Positions 46,140 to 56,400 of a stretch of DNA of 64,000 bases are shown here, piece after piece. The stretch is from Eopsaltria australis (taxonomy: Eukaryota > Chordata > Aves > Passeriformes > Petroicidae): positions 1 to 64,000 of the forward strand of contig JAVTVJ010001228.1 in the NCBI GenBank assembly GCA_034509425.1, read 5' to 3'. A model generated the notes under the pieces. It was not told where the DNA came from. It made no database searches and saw only the letters and a list, made by a program, of their open reading frames with translations. Position numbers and translations under genes: made by a program. Every line of letters starts with the position of its first letter. The first letter of the stretch is position 1.

Positions 46140-47031
46140 TGTCTTGGTTTGAAGGACAGGTGTCTGTTAAGGAAGGCAGGAGCCTCCCTTGGGATGGGAA
46201 ACTGTAACCCCTCTCCCTCCGAATTATTATAAATTTGAATCAAGAGGCTCTCAGGCAAAGATATGGGAATAGGAATAACAGTTCTTTACTACTATCTAAA
46301 ACAAAGGATAACAAATAACAACAACTATAACGTTAACCAACAAACAGAACCAGAAACCCAGTGGCAGCCTGCTCGGCTTCAGGCACCTTTCTCTTTGGTG
46401 CAGTTCCAGTCACAGCCTGCAGGGGCGCTCTGGGTGCGGTGATTCCCCGGTGGCTGCAGGGGCGCTCTGGCGTGAGCTCAGGTAGCACACGGCGAATGGC
46501 GACTACCTGAAGCACGGAGGGATGGAGGAGAGCCCTTGCTCCACAGACCCTCGGGAGGGGCAGCTGGTGTTGGTGCTACAGCAGGATCCCCGGACACAGG
46601 GAGCTGGGACGGTAGGGGGTCTCCACGTGCAGGGAAAAACCCCGCTACAATGTAGCGGAGAAAACTCAGAGGGGGCTGGTGGCAGGCAGGTCGGCTCCGG
46701 ATGGGGCAGAGGGCAAAGACTCACAGCAGACAGACCGGCAGCTCTGTGCTGGCTTCTCAGGGTGCCGTGGGTTCAGCAGACAGCAGCTCCGACCGTCCAG
46801 CTCTGAGGGTCCCGAGCAAGAGAGCGTGACCTCCCCCCTGCCCTTGCTTTTCAGTCTCTCCAAATCTCGTGTTGTCTGGCTCTGCTTCCATGAGGGGCAA
46901 TTTAGCCCCACCCTGCCAAGGAGAAAGGCTACAGCCTTGTGCTTTCTTTCTCTTAAGTACCCAGTCATTTGTGTCTTAGCAACCCATGGGAAAAAATTCC
47001 TGAAGAAAAGAACTAGATCCAACCTTCAACA
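46140..47031 (-). repeat. 5' LTR of the provirus
   Basis: Sense strand TGTTGAAGG ... CCAAGACA, 892 bases. It is less C-to-T changed than its partner (plus-strand view), hence closer to the unedited state. Confidence 0.9.
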
Positions 47032-47036
47032 CCCTG

Positions 47037-47523
47037 AAATGGCTCAATTGTACTACCTAACAAGTCAATCCCACCTGAAAAATTTGGGGGCTCCCCTGCG
47101 CCCAAGTTGCTCCCAGATGTAGATGTTCCTGTTCAGGAATTTTACCGACCTGTTGTCACCAAGGAAGTGACACTGTGGTTCTGGAGGTTTTAGGGGTTTT
47201 TTTGGCTCTGTGCCATGTTGGGGTACATTTACCAGCCAAGTACTCACAGAGTGGGGTGAAACGTGGGGGGACACACGGCAGTCCCCATTCCCGATCCATT
47301 CAGGGGCCTGGTCAGCCCCCCCTCTCACAGAGCCCCGCAAGTGCCTCCCCAGTGCCCCCCAATTCATGGGCCTGGATTGATCTGGGAAGCCTTACTGGGA
47401 ACACTGGGAGCAGCCGGGTGGGGGCAGAGTTTCAGCACGACTTCCCCAAAATCAGCACTGGGCCAGAGAGGGGGGTCCCAGCCGGTCCCGAGGCCATGGG
47501 GAGGGGCTGCAGCTGCCAGTGGC
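47037..47523 (-). other. 3' flank of MHC copy 3
   Basis: The spacer resumes at the second CCCTG and merges with the 3' UTR of the MHC IIB copy, homologous (inverted) to 492-771 plus 2410-2640 and to 18543-19070. Confidence 0.65.
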
Positions 47524-50052
47524 TCAGGAGCTCTGTGGGCAGATTAAAGGGGGTGACACAGGGCTGGGGCCCCAGAGGGAGCACACACGCTCCGGGGGGG
47601 GAGGAAGGACACGATCCCTGGGCCCCCCCCTCACCTTCTTGTGCAGGTAGAAGCCAAACCCCAGCACCAGGAAGACAAAGCCCAACACAAAGCCGCTGGT
47701 CTCCATCAACATCTCGCTGTGGGTGGCGTCCAGTGGCATCTCTGGGGGTCCACAGGGGTCAGGACCCCACCAAAACCTCTCACGGACACACCAAGCCCCA
47801 CCACGCACTCTCCCAGTTGTGTCCAGCCTACCCAGGACCCCCTGAAACCTCCTCCCCGACCCTCTCCTTTTTCCCCAAGACCTACCAGAGTTCCTCCTGT
47901 CCCTCTCAGCATCCCACAGCTCCCTCCCAGTTTCCCCCCTCCCTGCCAGGAACCTCAGACCTGCTCACCGTCCCTTCCCAGCCCCACCAGGACTCACCAA
48001 GACCCCTCCCAGTATCTTCCCAGCAAAACAACCTCATTCCAATCCCCGCTTTCTCATCCCTGATGTCCTTCCAGCTCATCCATGCTCACTCAAACTCCAT
48101 CCCAGTTCCAGCCAGCAGCCCCAGACTCCCTCCCAGTGCCCACCAGGATCCCCGAAGCCTCATCTCACCCTCCCCAGCATCCTTCAAACACTTTCTCCTT
48201 CGAGGCCGCCAAGCCTCTCTCCCAGTTTAACCTAGGCTCTCTCAAACTCCCTCACAGTTACCCCCAGCACATCCCAATCCCCCTCCCAGCTCACCAAGTC
48301 CTTCCCCCCGCGCTGTGGGGTCTGGGCCGTACCCCAGTGCCAGCTCAGGGGGTGCTCCAGGCTGACGTGCTCCACCTGGCAGCTGCAGGTGACCCCGCTC
48401 TCCGGGGAGGGATTTCCAGCAGCACCAGCAGCTGGTAGCTCCAGTCCCCTTTGGGGACAATGTCGGTGCCACCACGTGCCCCGAGAGCTCCTGCTGGCCC
48501 TGGAACCAGCTCAGCTCCATCCTCCAGTTCCATCAGGGAGCAGAGAAGGCAGCCGGGGCTGGGCTGGGAGCTCAAGAGCACCAGCGAGATGGACACGCTG
48601 CGGGGCACTGGGAGAGAGCAGGTACACACTGGGATCGCTAGTAGGCCACTGGGAGAGATGGGGGAGGAGTGGTGTAGCATTGAGAGGGACTGGGAAGTGG
48701 CACTGGGAGAGATCGGAGGTCTGAGAGTGGACGTAGAAGGACTTGAAAAGGAATTGGAGTGGACGGGGAATTGTATAAGAGGGAGTGGTAGGGACTGGGA
48801 GAGGCCACTGGGAGCCACTTTTGTGGCACTGGGAAGGATTGTAGGGACACTGGGAGGGCCTGGTGTGGCACTGGGAGGGACTGGGAATGAAGTGCGCGGC
48901 ACTGGGAGGCTGAGTCCGGCGCGGGGCACGGGGCGCTGCGGGCCTGCCTGGCAACAGAGGAGTCATCAAAGACACGCGCTGTGATTGGCTGAGAGACGTC
49001 AGCTCCACGCCTGGTTGAGCTGGACATGCGGAGAGCCACTGGGATGGACTGGGAGGAACTGAAGGGGGCAGGAGTCCCCGGGGATGGGCATAAGGAGGGC
49101 TGAGGGCTCGGGGGCGATTCCCAGGGAGGTTTTGAGAGGCTCCAGGGTCACTTCCAGGGCAGGGCCCGAGGGGACACGCTCTGATCTACGCTCACCTCTG
49201 CGCTCCACGCTGAACGGGGCATCAAGCACATAGTTGGGCCGGCAGTAATCGTCCACCAAAGTCCGCACGTACTCCAGTGTTCCCGGTTTGTTGTTCCAGC
49301 ACCGCGCCTGTTTCACCCCATAGGGGTTGTCCCCCACAAAAACCCCCAAGTCGCTGTCAAAATGCACGAGCTGCTCCCGGTTGTGGATGTGCCTCTGCAC
49401 GTACCTCACCTTCTCCGTGTCGTTAATGAAGTGACCCTCGTGCTTCACCAGAAACTGGAAGACGCCTGAGTGTTCATGACACAGGTCAGGGGGTGGACCC
49501 CCCAGCAACCTCCAGCACCCCCCAACAAGCCCAGAGCTCGGGGAGCAACCCCGGATCCCCACTCTGCACCCCCTGTGCCCCACGGCCGCCACGGGGCAAT
49601 CCTGCCCGCGTTCCCACTCCCTCTTTTCCACCCTTCTCTCCATTTCCCCTTCCTCATCCTCTCCCCTCCCATCTCCAGCCACTTCCCAGTTCACCTTTGG
49701 GGTCCTATTCCCCGTTTTTCCCCTTTACCACAATTTCCTCCCAATCCCCTATGCCCAAGACCCATCCCTCTCAGTGTTGGGGTTCTACCCTCCCCTTTTT
49801 CCCAACTTTCACACCCTCTCCCACCCCTTCCTCACCTTCCCCCAATCCTCAGCCCCTCCCCCTCTTCCTTTGGGTGGTCCCCTCCTCTCACTCAATTTAA
49901 GTGTCCCACCGTCCCCTTTTCCCCCTCCATACCCTTCCGTCCCACCGCGTCCTGCCCCCCCCGCTCACCCGAGAGCTCCGCGCCCGCAGCCGGGGGGCTC
50001 CCAGCACCACCAGTGCCACCAGTACGGCCCCAGCTACCGCCACACGCCCCAT
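47524..50052 (-). pseudogene. MHC class II beta gene, copy 3 (all five exons, frameshifted)
   Basis: Exon 1 50052-49969 (leader MGRVAVAGAVLVALVVLGAP), exon 2 49465-49196 (270 bases, open, beta-1 domain), exon 3 48607-48333 (beta-2), exon 4 47741-47635 (107 bases, TM, FYLHKK), exon 5 47532-47524 (Ser-Ser-stop). All splice sites are canonical. Defects: the leader reads through a six-C run in the wrong frame, so one C appears missing and the end of the signal peptide and the phase into exon 2 are lost; exon 3 switches frame three times (near 48535, 48467 and 48405). The beta-1 domain keeps the glycosylation sequon (NDT) and Cys79 region (DYCRPNY), but the partner Cys15 is Gly (KHEGHF). It would encode the class II beta chain; as written it is a pseudogene. 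Introns carry ACTGGGAG minisatellites. Confidence 0.85.
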
Positions 50053-50139
50053 GGCCAGCGCCGGGCAGGTGCCGCCAGCCCCAAAGCGGCCGCACTGCAC
50101 TGGGAGCACCAGTCCGGACCGGTGCGGGGTCAGCGGCGC

Positions 50140-50275
50140 CGCGCGCTCGGATTGGCTGAGGGCACTTTTGGGGACTCGCTTTCCATAGCCTCGACCTCAC
50201 ATCTGATGAGTCATCGACTTTCCGCGCTCTGATTGGCTGCAGCGCCTTCCAGATGACTTTTCATTGGCTGAGGGG
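50140..50275 (+). promoter_or_regulatory. MHC class II X-Y box-like module and CCAAT boxes
   Basis: On the plus strand GATGAGTCATC (50205-50215, X1/X2-like) is followed after 13 bases by CTGATTGG (50229-50236, Y box), the order and spacing of class II promoters. Two more ATTGGCTGAG copies sit at about 50150 and 50263. The adjacent MHC gene is transcribed leftward from 50052, so this X-Y pair reads away from it, whereas the CCAAT boxes are in usual orientation for the MHC gene. RFX/CREB/NF-Y with CIITA are the known binders of such modules. Confidence 0.55.
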
Positions 50276-50788
50276 TTTTTGGGACGCTGAAGAACTTGGG
50301 CTGGCTCTTTGAGGAGGGGGAACCTTGGGCTGCTGGGCAGGTGGGAGGCCGGCTGTGCCCAGAAATGTGTCCCCAGGCACGCGGGATCTCAGGGCTGCCC
50401 ACGGCGTGTGGTGACGCTGGCCCGATGCCAGGCACCCACCAAAGCCACTCTGTCCCTGCCCCCCGCAGCCACACAAGGGACACAAAATGGAACCGAGGGT
50501 TCCTGGCTGGGGACAAGGACCGGGAGAGATCCCGCAGCAAACACCGGCACGGCCTCAACAGACCCAGCCTGGGCACAGGCAGGGAATTTATTCCCAATCA
50601 AATCACAGCAGCACAAGGACAAGGGAAAGAAATCTCTCCAACACCTTCCCCACACACAACAGGGATCACCCAGAACGGGAATCACCAGGGCTCTGCCCAA
50701 CTGGGATCACTGGGGATCATCCAACACAGATCCTCCCATGGGGGATGGAGCTGGAGCAGCGCACAAAGCTTTCCCCCACTCAGGGCAC
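50276..50788. other. No recognisable gene
   Basis: Between the MHC promoter region and zinc-finger locus D. The right half (50640-50790) is the shared zinc-finger 3' flank (ATCCTCCCATGGGGGATGG, as in loci A, B, C and E). Confidence 0.45.
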
Positions 50789-51230
50789 TCACAGGGCTTC
50801 CCTTAGCGGTCTTTGCTGGTGTTGGGTCAAGGTTGAGTTCTGGGAGAATCTCTTCCCACACTGGGGGCACTCACAGAGCCTCTCCCCGCTGTGGATGTAC
50901 TGGTGTGCCCACAGGTTGGAGCTCCACCTGTAGATCTTTCAGCATTCCCCACACTCATAGGGCCATTCCCCACTGAGGATCCTCTGATGGCTGGAACTTC
51001 CCCCGAAGCTCTTCCCACATTCCAAGCTCCCAGTGTTCCTCAGGCTTCTCTCCACCCTGAGGCTTCTCCACCAGCTCTGAGCTCTCCCTAGATCTCCGGC
51101 CGCCTTCCCAGCACAGGGAGGGTCTTTCCTCCTCGCAGCTCCCTGGCCTGGGTTTGCCGCCCCTCGTTGTGCAGGATCTCGGGGGCTTTTCCTCCTCCTC
51201 CACCCGGACAAGGCTTGGGAATGTCAAATC
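50789..51230 (-). pseudogene. C2H2 zinc-finger pseudogene, locus D (short)
   Basis: The same exon start (AAACCAG at 51230; [15 protein letters not shown]) and linker. A frameshift near 51030 then leads into one decayed finger ([10 protein letters not shown]), a TGA within the next ([18 protein letters not shown]) and a last readable finger ([19 protein letters not shown]). Only about three finger remnants; five or more fingers have been lost relative to locus A. Confidence 0.8.
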
Positions 51231-52150
51231 CTGGTTTTAGGGGAAAGCAAGCTGGGAGCACATTGGGCTGGGGATTTCTCCTGCCTATGCCCATCTCTAG
51301 AACTCAGCAAGTGTCTTGTTTCCATGAAAATCTCCAAAATATCAAGATACAGTGAAAAAAACCATTCCAGATGTTCTCCATCTCTGGTCTCTTCACTTTG
51401 GGGTTCCAGAGGTTTCCCTTTCCTGGGATGATGGGGGTCCTGTGGCTCCAGGGGTTCCCATTCTTCAGGGTCCTGCTTAGGGCTCATCCAGGGGTTTTTA
51501 GGGTCCCAGACATCCCTTCTCCTCTGATTATGTATTTTGGGACATCACAGATACCAGGAGTTCCTCCTTTCCAGGCTTCCCCCCACTCCAGGCTGCTGGC
51601 GGTCCCACAGCCCCGGGATTGTCCCTCTCCCCTCACCCCACTCCAGAGGATCCAGGGATTTCCCTCTACTGCCCTCCTGGGGGATCTCCAATTCTGATGT
51701 CCCACTCCCATCCCAGCACCCGGCCATCACCACGTGGAGACCCGAAAATATCCGCCAAAGGGGTAATTGCGGCTCAGCTTTAGAGTCCCTCAGAATCCCA
51801 AACCCTGCCATTCAAAATGAAACCCTCCCAGGGACCCTTAATGATATTTGGGGCTCGATTCTTGAATCTGCGAGCCTCAAAGCCCCTCCAAGAAAAAACG
51901 CCGCTCAAGGACCCCCGAGAGATTTGGGATGAGCTCCCCATCCCTGCTCACCTGTCAGATGTGGTGGGGGCAAAGCTCCCGGGACTGGGGGTGCTGCAGA
52001 CAGAGGAGGCACTGGAACATCCTGCTTCTCCTTCTATTCCTGTTTTTCCTCCTCCTCTTCCTGCTCCTCCTTTTCCTCTCTCCCTCCTCCTCCTGCTCCT
52101 CCTCCTTACTAATCCCGCCTCCTCCCTAGGTCTTGCCTTCTGTGTATTTA
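51231..52150 (-). other. Intron and 5' flank of zinc-finger locus D
   Basis: Homologous to 5565-6450. The purine-rich putative first exon (minus strand) is at about 52110-51955 with CTGACAG|GTGAGC. It ends near 52130, where sequence unrelated to the units begins. Confidence 0.4.
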
Positions 52151-53316
52151 GAGTGGAGAACCTTGCTTGTTTTCAGAGCTAGAACAAAGATCCCAGATGG
52201 AACAAGCCTTGTTGGTTTAGTCAGAGCCATCAGTGACTAAAGGCCGAGTTTCCTTTGGTTTGGTCCCGTCCTTGTTCCTCCTCAGTGTTCAGGCTGGGCT
52301 CTGGGGTGTCCTCATTTGCTGCATTTTCGGAGTTCCTCTGGATCCTTTGAGCCATGGGCTGTGCCCCGGGAGGATTCTTTGTGCTCCTTTGTGACACAGG
52401 AGAACGTTGCAGGCGGTTTTTGCGGGAGCTGCTGCTGTGATGTCACAGGAACGTTGCCGCATCCCCGTGGTGTTCCCGTTGCGGTGGGGCACGGAGGCCT
52501 CGGTGTCCAGGGCGGCTCTGGGCGCCTGCTCCTTGCGGAGGATCCTCCTGCCCGAGGCATTGCCAGCAGCCAGCCCAGCCCCTGACGGGTGTCCTTCTGT
52601 GCTTGCAGGGCTGCAGGCTGCAGACGTGTGCAGCGCGGCCACAATGATGCAGCAAGTGGCTACTGCCCTTTGCACTCTGTAGTCTGTGGCTTATTTGGGG
52701 TATTTTTTAACCCACCTGGCACGTAAGTCGAGGTTTTCCCTGGCTGCAGCATCTGTGGCTTTGGGCTCGCTGTGTGCTTTCTGTCCTTCCACTGGCACTG
52801 AGCTGACTTTGTCACCAAATTGCCATAAAGACACCGTGGCTTTCGGAGAGCTCCTGCCAACAGCTGCAGCAGGAAAACGGGGTGTCTGCAGCCAGCAGGG
52901 CGTGCACAGCATTTGCAATGAGGCCGGGGGGTTTCTGTTCCCTCAAGGGGAGAGTCTGTGGCAGCGGAGCCTGGAACTCCCTCCGTTTGCTGCTGCAGCC
53001 AAGAACGGACACAGCCCAGTATTTTGTGCTGTTCTCTTGCTTGCTGTGGGAAGGGACTGTGGCTCCTGGAGGGATGCTGTGAAAGCAAAATGCTCTCTCT
53101 CGGGATTGCCTTGCTCCGTGGGAGTTCCCACCACGGGCAGGTTTTTCCTAACAGCATCTGGTTCATGTTCCCTCTCCCCTTGCAGGGCACCTCACGCGTG
53201 GATCCCGAGCAGCTCCTCCTTCGGTGAGTGGGAATGGTGCAGCAAGTTGTGAGTTTGGTGTGTGGCACTTGAGTACCAGCCTGGGAGGCTGAAGGAAAGT
53301 TCCTGTCAGTGCCTCT

Positions 53317-53349
<33 letters not shown>

Positions 53350-53446
53350 CAGGGATCCCCGGCAGTTTTCTCCTTTTCTGCTGAGGAGCTTTTGGAGAGC
53401 TGCAGCTCTGGTTTTGCAGGCAGGAGATTGCTTGCTGCCTTTAGCC
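52151..53446. other. No confident exon; 5' region of the kinase gene
   Basis: Possible untranslated exons of the downstream kinase gene, with donor-like GGTGAG at 53223-53228, but none can be proven. Contains the CAG repeat below. Confidence 0.35.
53318..53347 (+). repeat. (CAG)10 microsatellite
   Basis: Ten uninterrupted CAG units about 100 bases before the likely start codon of the kinase gene. A polyglutamine reading would be possible only if translation began upstream in that frame, which I cannot support. Confidence 0.9.
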
Positions 53447-56400
53447 ATGGTGGAATATCCAATTCCCAACAATAAGTGGCAATGTCCACTTCAGCCCATT
53501 CCTAGTTTTAACAGCTCCGAATCCCATTTCTGCTCAGTGCAGCTGGATGTGCAGCTGAGGATAAATAAGGTGAGACCTGAGACAGAACTTCCCCTCCTTC
53601 ACGCCACCATCTGTCCCCAGGGCACAAAAGCAGCAGCACCAGCATCTTCTCTGGCTCCCTGTGCTTCCAAAGAGGAGGCCAAAGAGGAGGAAGAGAGCAG
53701 TGACCTTCCTGCTGTCCTGGGGGACGAGGGCGAACATCCCGTGCTTTGGGAATACAACGGCCAAGCTCCCATGGCGTGGGACGAGGACAGGGGACATCTC
53801 CCGGTGTGGGAGGAGGATGGTGGACCGCTCAGCGTGGGATGTGAATGGCCAAGCTCCCACAGTGTGGGACGAGGATGACGTACATCTCCTGGTGTGGGAG
53901 GACGACAGAGGACATCCTTCGGCTTGGGAAGAGGCGGGTGAACATCTCCCAGGATGGGAAGTGGAGAGTGAAAATACTGTGGCTTGGAAAGATGATGGAG
54001 AACCTGCAGCATTTTGGGAAGAGGACACTGAAGCTCCCTGTGCTTGGGAAGAGGAAACTGAAGCTCCCTGTGCTTGGGAAGAGGACACTGAAGCTGCCTC
54101 CACTGCGGGATCCTGGGCTGAAGGTTCTGACAGCAGCACAGCCCTGCAGCCAGAGGGGAGAGGGCAGCGGTGCCTGGTGCAGCTGAGTACGTTTGCTCTG
54201 TTCCTGGCTGCCAGAGCAGGTGCTGTGTGTGTGTCTCAGCATCAGCTGCAGCCAGGGTTGCTCTGCAGCTCAATGTCCCAGAGTCATTTATTGTCCCTCC
54301 CAGCTGAAACCAAAGGGCTCGCGGCCCCAGGGACTGGGGCTGCGTTTGGGCTCTGCTGCAAGGCGGGATCTCCATCTGGGAGGGAGCGTCTTCCACGTGG
54401 TTTCTTTCAGGGAGCGCCGTGAGCGTGGGGGAGCCTGCCCAGACATACCTGGAACTGGAACAGATTGGCCAAGGGTGAGTGCACGGCTGTTACTTCTGCA
54501 CAAGCAGGGCCTGGTCATTTTGCTGGTGCAGCATCAAGTGAGAAGTCAGGAGAGCCCCAAACACCTTCAGACACTGGGGTACCATCCTGCTGTCTCTCAG
54601 TCCTGATCACAATTGATCCCTGTGGTCAGAAGGCACCATCAAAGACCCCTGAGGCTGGCAGGGTCCTGCCTGCAGCAAGGAGCAGTACCTGGAAGGTCTT
54701 CTGCCCCTGCAATTGGATTGCCTAAAAGAGCAACTCACCCTCTGGTGACTGTCAGAAAACAGTTCTCAAGAAGATTTCTCTCAAATCTTTTGCTTCAAAA
54801 AATATCCACCAATCAGGATTATCAACAGAATGGTTCAGAAACAGAAACCAGAGATGAATTAATAAGGGCTCTTTTCAGCACAGGCAGCAGAGCCCATACA
54901 TTCAGTATCAGACAGAGAGCTGCTCCCCTCAAGGGCAAAATGCATCACCTGCCTGATGGCAGGGCCCTTATGAATCCTGCAGCTCTTAGGCAGGAAATGC
55001 AAAAGGATGAAATGCATTCTTTTCCAGCTCTTTAGACACCCACCCCCCACCCCAGGTTCTGAACTAAAGGAACTCAGCGTGGACATTTGGGATTTGCTCC
55101 AGCCCTTTTCCCTCGTCTTGGGTCTCAGTTTCCTCTTGCACACCTTGCGTGGCAGAGGGCTGGTGGCTGCTGCGCTGCTGGTGGAAGGGTGGATGCACCC
55201 GGGTGTTTTGTGAGCGCTGCAGGCAGCAGAGATCTCCTGTCTGGGCTTGCTTTCACTGCCAGGGCCTCAAGCGCTGCTTCTTTCTTCTCTGCTCTTTTGT
55301 CTCCAGGGCTTTTGGAGCCGTTTCTAAAGGACTCGCCAGGGCCACTGGAGGAGAGGTCAGCGCCAACACGCCCGGCACGTCTGGCAGCTCTCCAGGGCTC
55401 TCCCCTCTGCTGGGAGCTGTGCCTGGAGCTCTGGGGGGCCAGCAGAGCTTTCCTGCACAGGCTGTTCCTCTGAAGGCACAGCAGTGTCAGCCTGCAGAGC
55501 TCAGCTGGGACACACTTGGTCCTTCTCAAGTGCCCAGAGGAGTGCAAGGAGGGCAGCGGTGTCTGTCAGAGCAGGACACGCTGCCTTGCTCTTCATATCT
55601 AAAAACAGGAATGCAGCAGCTGGGGGAGACTGAGGCCTCATTTATCTCCATCCCACCCTCGGGCAGGAACACTAGTTAGCGGTTTTTCCATCCTGAGGTT
55701 CATCTCCAAAGGACTAATTGAGGAGGCCTAATTAAGGAGAGATCCTGCTTGGGATCACTTTGGAGTTTCAGTCCCACTGCAGCTGTTCCCAGAGAGAGAG
55801 GGAGAGAAATGAGAAGATGGATGTGCAGAGCAAAGCTCTCTCCTAAACCCTGCAGCTGTGTTTGGGTCTGGTGTCAGTGCCAGCCTGGGACAGGGATCAT
55901 CTGAGTCATGGACGAGCGCCTTTGCTTTGTTGTGCAACCCCAAACACAGCAGCTGCATTTGGAATCATGGCCAAACCCCATAGAATTGCTAAAGGGTTCT
56001 CAGGTCTGTTTTCACAGAACCTGAATTAACTCTTGCTTCCAAAATTTGTTGGAATAATAATAAAGGCACACAGGATGTTGTTGGAGCTTTGAGGCTTACA
56101 GCTGAGGGACCATTTCTGCAGGGCTTCCAAGGCCAAATGTCTCTGGCCACATGTCCTGTGGGCGGCCCCCAGCCAGCAGAGCAATGGGCTGTGGCAATGG
56201 CACTTGCTGAGCTCTGGTGTCCCATCCCAGGGCACTTTGGCCCAGCCCGGCTCCGTCGCTCCACAAAGACTCGCTCCGTGGTTGCTGTGGCCTCCTGCCA
56301 CAGACTCCTCCAGCTAAAGCTCTGCAATGTCTCTTCAAGTGGCCATAAAGAAAATGAGTCTCAGGGGTCAGAACAGGCAACGAGCTGTGAATGTGGTCCT

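Larger units (their letters stand above)
39787..47031 (-). mobile_element. Near-complete LTR provirus (gag-pro-pol, no env), minus orientation
   Basis: Two LTRs (39787-40677 and 46140-47031) of about 97 percent identity bracket 5.5 kb of internal sequence. CCCTG flanks both outer ends (39782-39786 and 47032-47036). The second unit has the uninterrupted site (near 19085), so the insertion postdates the duplication. Minus-strand order: primer-binding site, gag, protease, RT, RNase H, integrase, TAA at 40903-40901, then a purine-rich tract and the 3' LTR. No envelope. From 44785 to 40901 there is one frame without any indel but with 13 internal TAG/TGA codons; gag carries two further frame shifts and one TAG. 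The pattern suggests a young, heavily edited copy rather than an old decayed one. Lineage not assigned; the RT box is YIDD. Confidence 0.9.

Noticed and set aside
47175..48230. Plus-strand 351-codon frame
   Set aside because: Proline/serine-rich antisense of MHC copy 3 exons 4-5 and its minisatellite introns.
53318..53347. CAG repeat as a polyglutamine tract
   Set aside because: Lies before the best start codon (53447) and no upstream exon in that frame could be supported.
53534..54396. Minus-strand frames with FPSTGSFSxLFPS repeats
   Set aside because: Complement of the acidic Trp repeat; the plus strand connects in phase to kinase exons, the minus strand to nothing.
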